In this document: piece by piece, positions 12,258-24,324 of the stretch
How positions within the stretch are numbered: position 1 is the first letter of the stretch
Layout: each line of letters begins with the position of its first letter
Notes under the pieces: model-generated
The model's database searches: none
The model's input: the letters and a program-made list of their open reading frames with translations, nothing else
What the model was told of the DNA's origin: nothing
Program-made: the position numbers and the translations under genes
Assembly: GCA_032821775.1 (NCBI GenBank)
Contig: JAVLRN010000015.1
Location: 186,001 to 250,000, forward strand
DNA: 64,000 nt
Direction of reading: 5' to 3'
Source of the DNA: Sanguinoderma infundibulare
Taxonomy: Eukaryota > Basidiomycota > Agaricomycetes > Polyporales > Polyporaceae

Positions 12258-13952
12258 TTACACGCTGGCCGCGTCACGGTAGAACTTGATTTGCGCCTCT
12301 CTGTGACAAACCTGCTCCGTCCACTCAAACGACATCCACTGTATGAAAAGATCCGTCGGATACATGAATGCAATGGAACGGATTGACGGGGCAAGCATCG
12401 GGGCAAGCAATGCAGCGGCGTCCTTGAGGATGGCTCGAAACGCGATCTGGGATTGGAGGGGATAAATGCTGGTTAGATACTCGGGCCGTCGCGGGGCGCT
12501 CTTGAAGTCTAGATGCAACCAGAGGTCGCGAAGACGTGGGAGGCGTCCGAGTGCCCTGCCAAACGTTTCCTGCAATAGGATATCACCGTGAGCCGCGGAT
12601 GGCAAGCAGGATGGCGCACAAACAAACCAAGTTGATGTCCTCGTCGTCTGCGCTGGCTCGATAGCGGAATATCTTGAGGGAGACCAGTGTAGGAAAGGCA
12701 GTCGCAAGATAGTCCAACAGCTGTCCTTCCATACTGTCAGAGCGGAATTCGAGCTCCAGGTGCGTTAACACGAGGATGTGGCAACGGTTCAGGATGAGCA
12801 AGGCGTCAGAAGCTGACAGCGTGGCGTATTGCCACTGGCCGCCGTCCAAGGCGCGGTGATGCTTCCGCCAGCGGTGCTCGTAGTAGTGAGGCCAGTCGCC
12901 CAACGCGAGGGTGTGCAACGTGGTAGGAAGGCGGTCGAACAGCGTGTCTTCGGGGTCAGGATGGCTTAGGACGACGTGTTCCAGGTGTTGGGAAAGAGGC
13001 AACTTGATTGTCCCCCTCCGCCACAGTGGCTGTCGATGGCGGTGCAGGGGAAGGGCGAGCTGGAGCGCGAGGATCCGCAGCCTGCCCATGGCGCCGAGCA
13101 TCGAGGCCAGAGGGGACGGGTCTTCTGGACACTCCCCGACGAGCTTCAACTCGCGCAGCCGAGGCCAATCCACCTTGGAGAGCACATGGAGGGGAAGGCA
13201 CTCTACCGGTAAGACAAGCGTCTCTAACGAGTCGCGGAGAGCGACAAGCAAGAGAGAGATAGCCTCCCTCTCGGACGAGTAGGAGCGCGGGAGAGGCCGG
13301 TATGGCCTAAGGGTGTATACCACGGAAGTGATAGATGCGAAAGGCATAGGGTGATCCAGCTGCGAGGGAGGAGTAGTGGGGCAGATGACCAATCCATCGA
13401 TCACCAGATGGCGGAGTTGAGGAACGGAAACGATGGACGCAATGGCTTCCCAGGGAAGTCCGTGTCGTTTGATTTTCCCGAGAGACAACGTGATTGCGGA
13501 GAGGTTCGGCATGTGGACGAGAGCCTGGCGCAGAAGAGGGCTACTAAACACGCCACAAACGAGCGAATCGGTTGTGTATGTGAGCTTCGTGACAAATGAT
13601 GGGTCTACGTATTCATTTTCTCCGAAGAACGGCATATCAGGACAGAAGTCGTCCAGGATTATCGACCTGTTGACTAGATGTCAAGACCGTGTTACCGCGA
13701 AGGCACACTCGAAACATGGACGAACCGGATGAACGTCCACGTCGGCGCTGGGAGAAAATATTCCAGTTCAGTGGGGTAGAACATCTTCACTTTGCATCTT
13801 TTGAAAATGATTGGCATGCAAGACTGTCGAATCCATCGGCAAGTCCTTGACAGGGATTTCAGGTCCCGCGGAGGAATGCGTCCGAGGATATGGACCAGCA
13901 CATCGTCGTTCAAGCCAGACAGCCTGCCTCGGTTTAGTGAATCCTGCCACAT
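12258..13952 (-). CDS. F-box / leucine-rich repeat protein
   Basis: Three exons: 13952-13726, 13666-12628 and 12569-12258, giving 525 residues with consistent phases. The F-box is at residues about 12-45 (LNDDVLVHILGRIPPRDLKS followed by LSRTCRWIRQSC). The rest is irregular leucine-rich repeat sequence (e.g. LSAITLSL, LRHLVIDGL, LRELKLVGE, LTHLELEFRS), as in mushroom F-box proteins thought to act as SCF ubiquitin-ligase substrate receptors. This is the one F-box gene in the window without visible damage, and it served as the model for splice sites in the broken paralogues at 18.6-20.2, 30.1-32.8 and 55.0-55.9 kb. The stop at 12258 is followed by GTAAGT-like sequence, so one more small exon is possible. 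Confidence 0.85.
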
Positions 13953-14394
13953 GTGTCACTATGGGAGTAAATAACACCGACATCAAGTTGGAGACAATAC
14001 GGGCACGTTGGAAACGCCAAAGGGGACAACTTGGACGAGTTACACAAGCGGCACCCGAAGACCGGCCCTAAATACACAATCGCGAAGTTGACGCCGATCA
14101 GTTCCCCAGACGGAAAGTAATCAAGGGCGCACCACAGCCAATGCCAAATAATGCCAAACACACATCCTGGTGCTTACGGTACTTACTCAGTGGCCGCCAC
14201 CGTTGTGACGTTCCTGGTACGCCGCAAATTCCGGCCCTCCATAATGATCAGCACGAAGATCGATCCTCGTAAGCAAACAGACTAGGATGAAGACTCGATG
14301 AAAGGTCTACGCGGCATCATCACGATAAGCTATGATGCATCATGCATGTAGGCTCTTCCGCCCCATTATCCGGCCACACCTCCTGAAAAGAAAT
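13953..14394. other. Upstream region with a short repeat shared with 30 kb
   Basis: No gene seen. The segment at about 14247-14295 (GATCGATCCTCGTAAGCAAA and following bases) is repeated at about 30040-30085, upstream of the other complete-length F-box gene. Confidence 0.5.
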
Positions 14395-14720
14395 CTTACG
14401 AAATGTGTGCTTCTGTGCCAACCGAAGAGCGGTCAGCACAATCCCTCACATCACTTCTCAACCACCCGGAATTAAAAGCCTGGGCGGCGACTCGCACACC
14501 GAGTCACAATGGCTCGTTCAAGTTCGACGTCGCCCCCGAGTTGGGAATAGCTTGATAAGGACAAGAACCGTGCAGGCCTGGGCCACAGATATCGGAACGG
14601 AGCCGTAACGTATAAATGACACACGACGGTGCAGCGGCTTGAACTTGAGGACGGTGTGCGCCGTGACAAGGTTTAACGGCGACGACGGTGTTACTGCACC
14701 ACGGTTACAAGTGATCATAC
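14395..14720. repeat. Dispersed repeat, copy 1 of 3
   Basis: Shared with 35740-36230 (same orientation) and 53010-53455 (opposite). The common part includes TGTGCTTCTGTGCCAACCGA and TCACAATGGCTCGTTCAAGT. Reading frames differ between copies and no known protein is recognisable; it may be a decayed gene or a short transposable element. Confidence 0.75.
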
Positions 14721-15400
14721 GCATCGCCGCCGTCGTGACTGTACTCCGCGGAGTCTTCGCCCAGTTTGTGTCGACAGGCTGCCAGGTTTGCAGGTTCACG
14801 TAAGATGGTTGATTCTCCATGTTGGCCCAGGCTGGCCATGCGCCGCGGCGTGGTGGTTGAGAAATTTAAGCTCCGCTCTGCCAAGACTGCGCCGTGCCGT
14901 CGGGCGCTGAATATTCCAACTTGAACTTGACCACCAACACGCCTACGGTCGACACACAGTGAGCATCGAATCCCGGTCATATTTCATCCCTCAAAGTACA
15001 CATTCAAAGGTATGCTTCGGTACCTAGTGGTGTCTCATGAAAGAGCCTTGACTGGTGACCGGGTGAACTTAATATATGATGTATAGATCACCTCTCACGC
15101 GCGCCCTTCTATCGACCACATCAGCGTTGCCGCGCTACGTCCTGCCGGAACCAGACAAAAACGTTTTGGAAAGCTGATTGTGCTCAGGCACCCAGCGTCG
15201 CCGGTAGTTCAGAGAAGTTGTGGCGACTCTGGCACCCTACTATCACGCCGCAAACGGCTAAGCGAAATCGCGGCGCTGTCCTTCTCCGCCGACAGGATAC
15301 TCTGCACCCATAACCCAGCCGCGTGTTGACTTTCCAATTTCATTAGCGCCTGTTGCCCCGACGCCAACCACGATCTTCGATCTCAGGACCAGCTCAACAC

Positions 15401-15407
15401 TATAAAA
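15401..15407 (+). promoter_or_regulatory. TATA box of third FunK1 gene
   Basis: TATAAAA runs directly into the first ATG (15407) and lies about 50 bp before the ATG at 15455, the same arrangement as in the paralogues. Confidence 0.55.
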
Positions 15408-15454
15408 TGACCATCTCGCTCGGCTCACCGGGTCTCTCGTCCTGCTATTCAGGT

Positions 15455-17781
15455 ATGGCTTCCCAATCTTCCCCCAAGCGTCGCAAGGCTGAGCCGCTAC
15501 CGACCCTCGCCCAAGGCAGCAAGCAGTCTGGGCAGCTCGAGGGTTGGAAGCAGGAGCTCGAAGGCCATGTCCATGTCTTTCCTGGCGACATGCCGACTTT
15601 CCTCGACGTCATCGTTCCAAGCTGTGCCCCGAAGTTGCGCAGTAAGGCACCTTCAAGCACGTTCTCCGAATACAAACCGGTAAAGGGAAAGGAGGTCGGG
15701 AGCTACCCGGATTTGGTGCGTCGACTGCCTCTTGTGCGTAGTATACTACTGACCCTACCCTCTTTCACCAGGAGAAGGCCTTGAAGGCCACCGTGTCCAG
15801 CTTCCCCCCCGAGAAGAGCCTTCACTTTTTCCCCCAGCATAAAAAGCAGCTCTCCTTCCCTTTCCTCGACTACGTCGACAACCACTACAAGACTTACCCT
15901 GACTACGCCGTATCCTTCCCCGGCGAGACGCCGGAGGCGTTCAACTGGAACTCTACCTCCTTCTACATTGAGGTCAAGGCCGAGGAAAAGGGTGACCCCC
16001 TCACGTCGCGCTCTTTGGAACACAGCAAAACGCTCGTCCAACTCGCCGTCGGTGCTCGGGGCCTCATGGCTGTCCACGGCCACTCCGCTGTCTTCGCTGT
16101 TGGGATCTACGCCAATATTGCTCGCATCTTCCGCTTTGACCACGCCTGCGCTATCGCTTCTCCTCCCTTCTCCCTACAGGACCATCCCGAGTACCTTCAA
16201 CAGTTCTTCTGGAGGGTGGTCTACCCTCGCGACGGGCAAGCGCCCATCGTTGGTGCTGACCCGACTGTCCGCAAGTTGACTCCTGCGGAACAGGACTGGG
16301 TGGTCAAATCCCTGGAGGCCGCCGGCCATGCTGCCCCCCCTCAGCCGGCGGTATGTCGGCGTGTCGAGGTCTGTGGCACTGGTAGTGGCGGCGACGAGGT
16401 CTCCAAGGCGTACTTCGCATATTCCCTCATTGACGTCAACCCTCGGTTGATGTCTCGAGCGACCATCGTGTGGCGGGCGATCGAAGACCCTCGTGGAGTA
16501 ACGGACGACCTCCCAGAACTCCCAGAGGTCAACGACAAGATCACTGTGGTTGTGGTGAAGGACGCCTGGCGACAGGTCATTCGCACTTCGGAGCAGAAGT
16601 TTTTCGAAAGGATTGAGGAGACTATCCCCGAGAGCGAGCGCATCGGTCTTCCCTCCCGTGTTATTGGCTGTGATCTGGGCGATGCTGCTGTACGTCTGTG
16701 GCGCGAGACGAGCCAGCAGGAGCTCAACGAGGCCGTCGACGCCTGTCGCATCCCCCCTGGAGAGGGTTCATCAGACTCGTCGGGTTCGCATAGGTTTGTT
16801 CCTGGGCCATTCGCCGTGCATCCGCTTCCTCTACAGCAGACGTACACGTGGAGGATCATTAAAGGCTCCGACAAGTTCCAGTACGAGCGGAGTCACATGC
16901 GTTTTGTGACGAGCACCGTGGGCAAGCGCGTAACGGATTTCAAGAGCACTAAGCAGCTATGTCAGGCGTTCCGTGACGCTATTACCGGTGAGTTCGCTGT
17001 CTGCAAGCATCATGTCTGTCACTGATACGTGGGGTGCAATGTAGCTCACCAGGTTCTTTGGGAGAAAGCTAAGATCCTGCACCGCGACGTGAGCGTCGGG
17101 AACATATTGATCGTCGACGAGAAGGTGTCAGATGTGGGCTGCGTCGGGTTCCTGCACGACTTCGACTACAGCTCCATGGCGGATATTGCGGTCGATGGAG
17201 ACGAGGTGATAGCAATCAAGCTCCCTTTCGATGAGTTGAAGGAACGGACCGTGAGTCTTTGTTGTGCGCGTGCAACTGATGGAGTCACTGATCTTCCTGC
17301 TTAGGGCACGTACTACTTCATGGCCGTTGCACTGCTGGAGGATCCAGAGACTGCCATACACGACGTGCATCACGACCTGGAGTGCTTCCTCTGGGTCCTG
17401 ATTTGGATCATCCTGCGCCACACGCATCACACTCACGTGAAAGCCTCTAAAGCATGCCACGCAGTCTTTGGGTCCGCCGACGACGATTACCAAGCAGCAA
17501 CTAACAAGCGTGGATACCTGTGGGGCAAGCGCTTCGCAATTGGGGTCAAGGACAATGAGCCGCTGTCCCAGTTGATCGTCGACTTCAAGACTCTGGCCCG
17601 CCGGAGTCTTGGATACGACGAGGTTCTTGGGATACCGATGACCCATGCCGAAGTCCTCGCGATCTTCGACCAGGCACTCGCGCTGGACTGGCCCGAAAAC
17701 GACGGGCCTCTCCCCTTTGTCGCGCCTGATACCAGGTCCGGAGGCTCCGGCCGCACCACTCGCTCGAAGAAGCGCACATAG
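15455..17781 (+). CDS. FunK1-type fungal protein kinase with shortened tail
   Basis: Exons (15407 or) 15455-15715, 15772-16987, 17045-17250 and 17305-17781 give 719 residues (735 from the upstream ATG). Landmarks: YIEVKAEEKGD, KAKILHRDVSVGNILIVDE, FLHDFDYSSM, GTYYFMAVALL, HHDLECFLWVLIWIILRHT. It ends at a TAG right after TTRSKKRT. The paralogous fragment at 56.2-56.7 kb reads CAG there and continues for about 65 more residues of basic sequence ending NLRARKK. Downstream of 17781 this gene still shows the same tail sequence with another stop, so the shorter C-terminus arose by mutation. The kinase region itself is open and carries the expected motifs, so it may still be functional. Substrate unknown. 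Confidence 0.85.
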
Positions 17782-17997
17782 GAGGAGACGGTGGCCCAAC
17801 AACAGCCTGACGCCGAAGCCGAGGGTCAACCTCCGGCGGACGCTGTGCGACGCACTTGAGCCCGAAAGCGCGCCGAGGTCCAGCCTGACCCGCCTGTGAC
17901 TGGTCCTTCGCATCTGAGGCGTAGTTCAGACTTGGATCGCGTAATCGTTCTCTTTGCCTGGTAATGTATTACTGTGTAACGCTTGCATCTATCGCCA

Positions 17998-18340
17998 CTA
18001 GAGGCGCAATGTTTCATCATGGTCCCGAATCACAGCCCAAGGGCGCGGTGCAGGCGGGCTGGCACCCTGTCCCTCGATGAACTTGCGGAGGAACGTGAGC
18101 TCGATGTTGTCGGGCATGACGTAGGGCGGGCCCTGGATCTCCCCCTTCTGCATGAGCTCCCCGAGGTGCCACATGTCCTTGTCCTTGAGCTGCTGGAGCC
18201 ACTCGTGCAGTTCCATGTGGTCCTACCGCCGGCGCGCCTTGCGCCGATACATCTTTGTGAGCTTCAGCGGCGCGCGGTTGACCTCCCCGTCGAGCGTGCG
18301 GTACCAACCGCTACCATGGCAATTGAGGCGCACCGCGCGA
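17998..18340 (-). pseudogene. Fragment of an unrecognised gene
   Basis: A minus-strand frame (MELHEWLQQLKDK, then MPDNIELTFLRKFIEGQG) with an upstream piece NRAPLKLTKMYRRKARRR separated by a stop. A related stretch lies at about 45720-45830 (MPDNIELTFIRQFIERQG) and shorter traces at about 56870-56960. I do not recognise the family; three decayed copies suggest the tail of a gene caught in the duplications. Confidence 0.45.
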
Positions 18341-18599
18341 GCACGCCCGGCTAGATGCGGAGCTGGAGGAAACTGTGGCCCTCATTGTCGCGAGGGCCCA
18401 CAACGCCTTTCTGGCCCTGATTGCCCCTGGTCGGGTCTCCGAACGCTGGATGGAGCATGACTATGCAGCAACCTGCGGACCGCATAACGTTGTTTCTGTT
18501 ATCGCAAACACAGGACTACAGCATCAATCCGGACCTGGCTAAGAAACTGCCAACGCGTCAGCGGAAATGCAAACGCTGCACGGACGATCGCGAGCTCAC

Positions 18600-20229
18600 C
18601 TCAGCCGAGCACGAATCATCGCATTGAACATGAGCAATGGCGTCGGCATCGTTATCCTCGGTCCTGGGTATCGGACGGGCACGCCATATCGCCCCGCCAT
18701 TCTTCCACCGGACCATGCGCAGCAGACGAACGGACGGACTGAGCAGCGGCGCCAGGACAGCCGCGTGCGATTGAAGCATAGTGCTCGCCGCCTGGAGCTG
18801 CTCGTGGCTGCGCACAAACCCTGCCTTGCGGTTTCGGAAGCCAGATTGCGGCACGTCAGGGAGGTCGAGTGGATGGAGAGCGTGCGCAAACGCTTCAACG
18901 ACCGTAGCTCTTCGCCGATAAGGTCCTGTCAGCAGACGTCGAGCTTAGTACAGTGTTCAATGCTGAGTGAATCGTCGATTGTCAGGGTACTGACCGTGGG
19001 GACGTGGTCAACACCATCGGGCCTGAATTGGTGCAGCTCAAGGGTGAGCAAGTCGGGGAAGGTCACGCCAAGGTGCGGAAGGAGTGATTAGTCGGCGGCG
19101 TCGGGCCGATATTCGAGTTGGAGATGGTCTAGATAAGGAGTCCGACCACGGGAACGAATTTGTAACGTTTCCGAAGCAGACAATATGGGTGAATGCCACC
19201 GTGGACGTTCCACCCACCGGTGCACGCAGTGATGTCGGCAACATCGCAGCGACAACCGGCGCAAAGAAGAAGGGAGAAAGGCATACAGACGGTCATCAGG
19301 GAGGTGAAAAGACACGACGAGCTCTTCTAGATCCGGCCACGGACAGGCGGAGTCCAAGCCTGGCGGCCAGATGAGCTGACAGTAGACGCGACAAGGGAGG
19401 GCGAAGTTTAGACTGAGGATGCGGAGCTTTGGCATCCCGGATAGAAGTGCCATCACGAAGGGACTGGGTATGTCGTTCGGAAGTTGACCCTGCAGCACCA
19501 ACTCGCGCAAACAGGGCCAAGGGGCCGAAGCCAGCGACTTGATGGGTGCAGACATGCTCGGGAGATGGAGGGTTTCGAGGCTGTTGTGCAACTGCGCGAG
19601 TAAGTTAGCGAGAGCCTCCTTTGGCGGAAATTGGTGTGGCCCGTCCCAGCGAAATGCCAGCTGTCCATAGCGGAACGATTCGGGAGTGGAGACGGAAAGC
19701 GGAGCAGCATCGGCGATGAAACGCGAAGTGGGGCTGAAGAACTTATAAAGCAGTCGGAGGCTGAAGTGCCGGAGCCGTGGTGCGGGGAGAATGGCGGTCA
19801 GCGTGTCCCACCTCAGACTGTGGACCTTGTTGTAGGGCAAGTCGACATGGACGGAACGCAGACGCGGCATGGAATGCAAGATGGCATTCAGCACTTGTCT
19901 GTCCATGACGCCACCCAGCAGAGGGTCGTCAGAGTGATAGAGTGCGCCCGTTCGCATGCCGCTCCGGCCCGGGCAATCATCAACCAATGAGAGCGATCCG
20001 TCAGGGAAATGTTAGGCCAGCAGCGACGGTGCGACGATAGGCCACCTACTCGCAGTAAGGCCGCCAGCCGGCTGGAAAGAAGTTCGGGTCGATCGGGGTC
20101 TCTATATTGACAGTGCAGCTCTTAAACAGGGTCGGGATACACGTCCTTCTGAGAGACCAACAAGTCGATGCCAGCGAGCGTAGATCTCCCGGGCCCTCGA
20201 GCCGTAATAATTTGAAGATTTTGAGGAGC
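18600..20229 (-). pseudogene. F-box/LRR gene, broken by retrotransposon
   Basis: The gene reads on the minus strand. Its F-box start (MLNEDVLL) lies beyond the retrotransposon, at about 29668-29700, and continues at 20229 as LKIFKLL. The body at 19987-19091 has leucine-rich sequence (MDRQVLNAILHSMPRLRSV, LRHFSLRLLYKF, LRRLSLRCC). Further damage: an in-frame TAA at 19088-19090, after which the frame stays open into LGVTFPDLLTLELHQF, and a frameshift near 18870 before the C-terminal part (LAPLLSPSVRLLRMVRW). So this copy is dead independently of the insertion. The paralogous 5' part at 45.0-45.5 kb is uninterrupted at the insertion point. Confidence 0.8.
20225..20229. repeat. Target-site duplication, left
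   Basis: GGAGC immediately before the 5' LTR, repeated at 29668-29672 immediately after the 3' LTR. Confidence 0.95.
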
Positions 20230-20437
20230 TGTAAGGATCACATCCTTACTCGGCTCCGGACAGGATTACGTACACGCCCTATATATACCTCCCGCGCCCT
20301 GATATCGCTCCTTCAGTCCCTACTTACGCGATATCAGGTACGCATCCCGCATGTATTCTACTTCAGTCCCTACTTACGCGATATCAGATTCTGTTCACGT
20401 TCCTTGTCAGAGTGTTGGAGATTATCGTCTCCTTCCA
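20230..20437 (+). repeat. 5' LTR
   Basis: 208 bp, TGTAAGGATC...CTCCTTCCA. It has a TATATATA box at about 20280-20287 and an internal direct repeat of about 27 bp (CTTCAGTCCCTACTTACGCG and on) in two copies. It differs from the 3' LTR at three positions only, each a CpG transition. Confidence 0.97.
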
Positions 20438-20889
20438 CTTTTTTTTGAACCTCGAACAGGTCTGCGTCACCGTTCACACAGCGGCTCCCAGCCTGCCCCC
20501 TTCCCGGTCCAACGTCTTACTGGGATAGCCACTCTCGGCTATTGCAGATCCCTGGTCGTGTCACTCAGGGACGCTACGCCGCTTCAGGCGTGCTAACCGA
20601 CGACGCAAATCCCGAGGCCTTGGTGCCATCCCCCGTGGACAGTGAGTCCTCCTCGCTGTCGGTCGTTAGTTCCCTTTCCTCGGTCGTCTCCATCCCGGAC
20701 TCGACGCCTCCCTCCCCGGAACCCGCATATACCGACCCCGACACCGCATATACCCACCTAGACCGCGCATATACCGACCCCGCATCCCAGGCACGCGATC
20801 AGCGCGCATATAGTCACTCTCCCTGCCAATCCGACACCCCAGATTCCTCTTTATCGTCGATTGCATCGTTCCCCGAGATCGCACGCACC

Positions 20890-23367
20890 ATGTCTACCGG
20901 AGAAGCGACTGTTACCATGTGCTCAAAGGCCGCACCCGTCGTCAGTGAAGGTGCGCTCACTCCCGCCGTCATCAACGCTTGGGAGTCCGCCTGCCGGAAG
21001 TTCTTCCAAGACCGGGCGATTCCCCCCAAGACCCAGACATTTAAGTCCTCCATGGGCTTCGAGAACACGGTCCTCCGGATGTGGTTCGACATTTCTGCGT
21101 TCCGATTCGACGGCATGCCGTTCGACAACTTCACCGATGCAGTGCGCCAGCGATTCCTTACCTCTGGTTGGGCTGATGACGTGAAGAAACGCATCATCAA
21201 GACGGACCAACGTGAAGATCAGTCCTTCCTCGACTTCGCTATGGAGATGGACCGCATGAACTCCCTCCTCCTTCCCACGAGGGAATTCTTCGACGACGAC
21301 GGATTACGTCTCCTCCTCACCACAAATGTCTGCCCGAGCTTGGCCATTCTAATTGGCGATGACGCTATCCACGATGAACCCGACTTCATTAAATGGAAGT
21401 CTGCCGTTGCAAAGATCGACGAACGCTGCATGAAGCAGGCCTCGCAGAGCGTCACCACCATCAAGATGCAAGTCCGTGCGCTCCTCGGCACGAACAACGC
21501 CTGCCGCCTGCCGACTCAGACGTCGGGCGGGCGCTCCAGCTACCAAACGAAGCCCCTCCCGCCTCAGCTCACCCTCGATGAACGTCACATCCTCGAAAAC
21601 AACAAGGGCTGCTTCAAGTGTCGCCAGATCAATGTCTTCGACAAATGCACCCACACCTCCCGCAACTGCCCGAACGGGGTCCCAGATGGTACCAACTACG
21701 TCCCGTTGATGACCACATACCCGAAGCTCGCCCCCAACAAGGAGAACGCATGCCCTCCAGCTTGTGTCGCTGCCGTCGTCGAGGCTGAACCCATTGCTGA
21801 CTCTGACGTCGTCAATCACATTGTTGCATCAGTCAGCCATGCCAATTCCCCCTCTGCATACACCACTGGCATTCTCACTGGGTTGAGCAACTCCAAAAGC
21901 TCATATGTTCCTCCTCTCTTTGCTAGTCAAATGTTCCTTTCTGCATGCATCTCCCCATATCCCGATTCCCCTGTATACGACATGCTGATTGACGGTGGCA
22001 CTGGTCCAGTGCTGATTAGGCAGGATGTCACTATCGCGATGGGTGCCCGCCTCTGCAAGCTACCTAAAAAGCATCGTTTGGGAGACATGTGGGGCAATAA
22101 GGACGGAGGCTATGTCGAGAGTGACGAGATGGTGAAGTTCACGGCTACGTTACCTGATCTTTCCTGGACGTCCAGAGTATTGCATGCGCTTGTTGTCGAC
22201 GACCTCATCACCCCTGTAATTCTAGGCAAAAAATGGTTAGAATCGAACTGCATTGTTGAAGACCATGCTGCCCGCTCGCTCGTCGACAAATGCACTGGAT
22301 GCAACTTGCTCAGACCTCCTTCCCCTCCCTCTCCTCCCCTCCCTTCCCCCCATGTCTGCTGCCAGGCTGCACTTGAGGCTCGCACTGCTGAGTGCATGGA
22401 GAGATGTGCCAGCCAGTGCTGCTTCCTGCGCGAGCTTGTGCAGCGTACGGCAGAGCGACACATACATGCGGATGCTTCTGTCATGGATGGGTCTGTGCAC
22501 GCTGCTCATGCCGTTTGCACACGAGTAGAGTTCCTGGCAAGTGTGGAGGCCCTGGGACTCGAAAACGCGGCGATGAAAGCGAAGTATGCTGATCGCTTCC
22601 CTTCTGACATTCCCCACATTTCCCAGATGCCCACAGACGTATATCATCGCTTTGTGCTAAAGGACACCAACATGGTTATCACCTGACGCCAATACAACTG
22701 TCCAAAGAAGTACTGTGAGGTTTGGAAAACTCTCCTTGAGGAACACCTCACTGCTGGGAGACTTCAACCTTCTGACAGCCCATTTGCGTCTCCCGCCTTC
22801 CTCGTACCCAAAACTGATCCCACCGCAAAACTGCACTGGGTCAATGATTATCGTGTCCTCAATTCCAACACCGTCCCGGATATGTGCCTGCTGCCCAAGA
22901 TCAGTGACATCTTGTTAGACTGCGCCAAAGGCAAGATCTGGGGAAAGATTGACATGACTAACTCCTTCTTCCAAACACCAGTCCATCCGGACGATATCAA
23001 ATATACTGCTGTCACTATGCCTTTCGGCCTCTACAAATGGACTGTCATGCCTCAGGGATGTTGCAATGCACCCTCGACCCACCAGCGACGAATGAATGCA
23101 GCCCTGCATCCATACATCGGCAAATTCTGTCACGTCTACATCGACAACATCATCATCTGGTCTCAGTCTCTCGAACAGCATCGCCAGCACGTCGAACTGA
23201 TCCTACAAGCCCTATGAGATGCACACCTATATGCATCCGACAAGAAAACATTGCTCTTTCTACTCGAGGTCGATTTCCTCGGCCATCACATTTCACAATG
23301 GGGAATCGAACCCGATGGCAAAAAAGTAAGCAAAATCCTTGACTGGCCCGCTGATGCGCACCCGACG
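20890..23367 (+). pseudogene. Retrotransposon gag-protease-RT, with stops
   Basis: One frame is open from about 20545 to the insertion at 23368 apart from TGA at 22684 and 23215. I take ATG 20890 (MSTGEATV) as the likely start, though the frame is open upstream through a region of CGCATATACC repeats. A zinc-knuckle-like CFKC...HTSRNC is at about 21610-21670, with unusually long spacing. The aspartic protease site reads MLIDGGTGP where LIDSGAT-like is usual. The RT has FLVPKTDP, WVNDYRVLN, GKIDMTNSFFQTPVHP, MPFGLYKWTVMPQG. The catalytic box reads HVYIDNIIIWS in place of YIDD. The protein would be inactive. Confidence 0.9.
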
Positions 23368-24324
23368 CTTCTGTTTGCAGAAGTCGGTGCGACTACCCCT
23401 TTCAGACAGCGACCGCGACTTCGCACCATGCGACATCGCGGGAGTTCCCGAGTCGCCGATGGCATCGGTGGTCGCGTGACGCACCGACCCTTTGGCACGA
23501 GGCAAAGGCCTAAAACGTCGGTGATCTCCGTCGCCGGCGCGAAGCTCCCGATCGGCCCGAACTGGTGACCACAGCGACCCGGCCCGCCCATCTGCGCCTC
23601 GCGCGTGGCAGCATAGCAGCGGGCCACAAGTTAAGTCGTTCAGCATCTTTACAGTCACATCGCGTGACGGTCTGCGAGTCATCTCTCACTAGTTGGTCTT
23701 GGTGACAGGTATTGGTCACGACCCCCGACTGCGATCGCCGACGACCAGCGACATCGCGTGACCATGTGACGACAAGGCGAGCCGACCCCAAGTCGCACGA
23801 CCGGTCGTGGCCTTGTAATGGTCACTGATGTTCTGATGGGTTTCCGACATGGGTTGTCGCAGGCGCTCATCGCCGCGAGGCAGGCTAGACTATAGTTGTT
23901 GCGCGTAGTTACAGGCTCGATGTACTTAACCCAGTCGACGGCTGTTTGGGCACACAATCTTGGATCCCCCCCACCTTTCACCTCTCATTTCTCCGGCGAG
24001 CGACCGCAACTCGACATCGTCCTCCTCTGGGTATAGCTGGTGACTGCGATTGCGACTTGCGACAGCGACAGTGACCCCCGACTGTGACCTTGCGACGGCG
24101 ACTCATCACGCAACTTATACCACGACTTTCGTCCTCCAGCTTCGTTTGACTTTTCTCCCCTCTCCCCGGCACTTGTTGCGATCGCAACCAAAGGGAACTC
24201 GAGACCGTACTCGCCCTCCACACCGGCGACGTCGCTCCGACCTCGCCTCCCTCAGCCCTCGGTCGTCCTGACTGTCCACAGGCCCTGGGATAGTGTATCA
24301 CCGCCCCCCGATCGGCCTCCGACG
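23362..24324. mobile_element. 957-bp insertion in pol, unclassified
   Basis: RT sequence stops at HPT (about 23367) and resumes at MFLGLIRYIASFLPNL (24330 on). CCGACG occurs at both edges (23362-23367 and 24319-24324), a possible 6-bp target duplication. No terminal inverted repeats or coding frame are recognisable; the ends carry GCGA-rich sequence. Removing 957 bp leaves a one-base frame mismatch, so edges or a later indel are uncertain. Confidence 0.6.

Larger units (their letters stand above)
14851..18140. repeat. Inverted segmental duplication, block B left arm
   Basis: Recurs inverted at about 45780-47765. It covers upstream sequence, the third FunK1 gene and its downstream region. The right copy lacks about 15210-16440. 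Confidence 0.85.

Noticed and set aside
22110..22647. Minus-strand frames of 124-136 codons across the retrotransposon protease region
   Set aside because: Shadows of the gag-pol frame, which shows protease and RT motifs on the plus strand.
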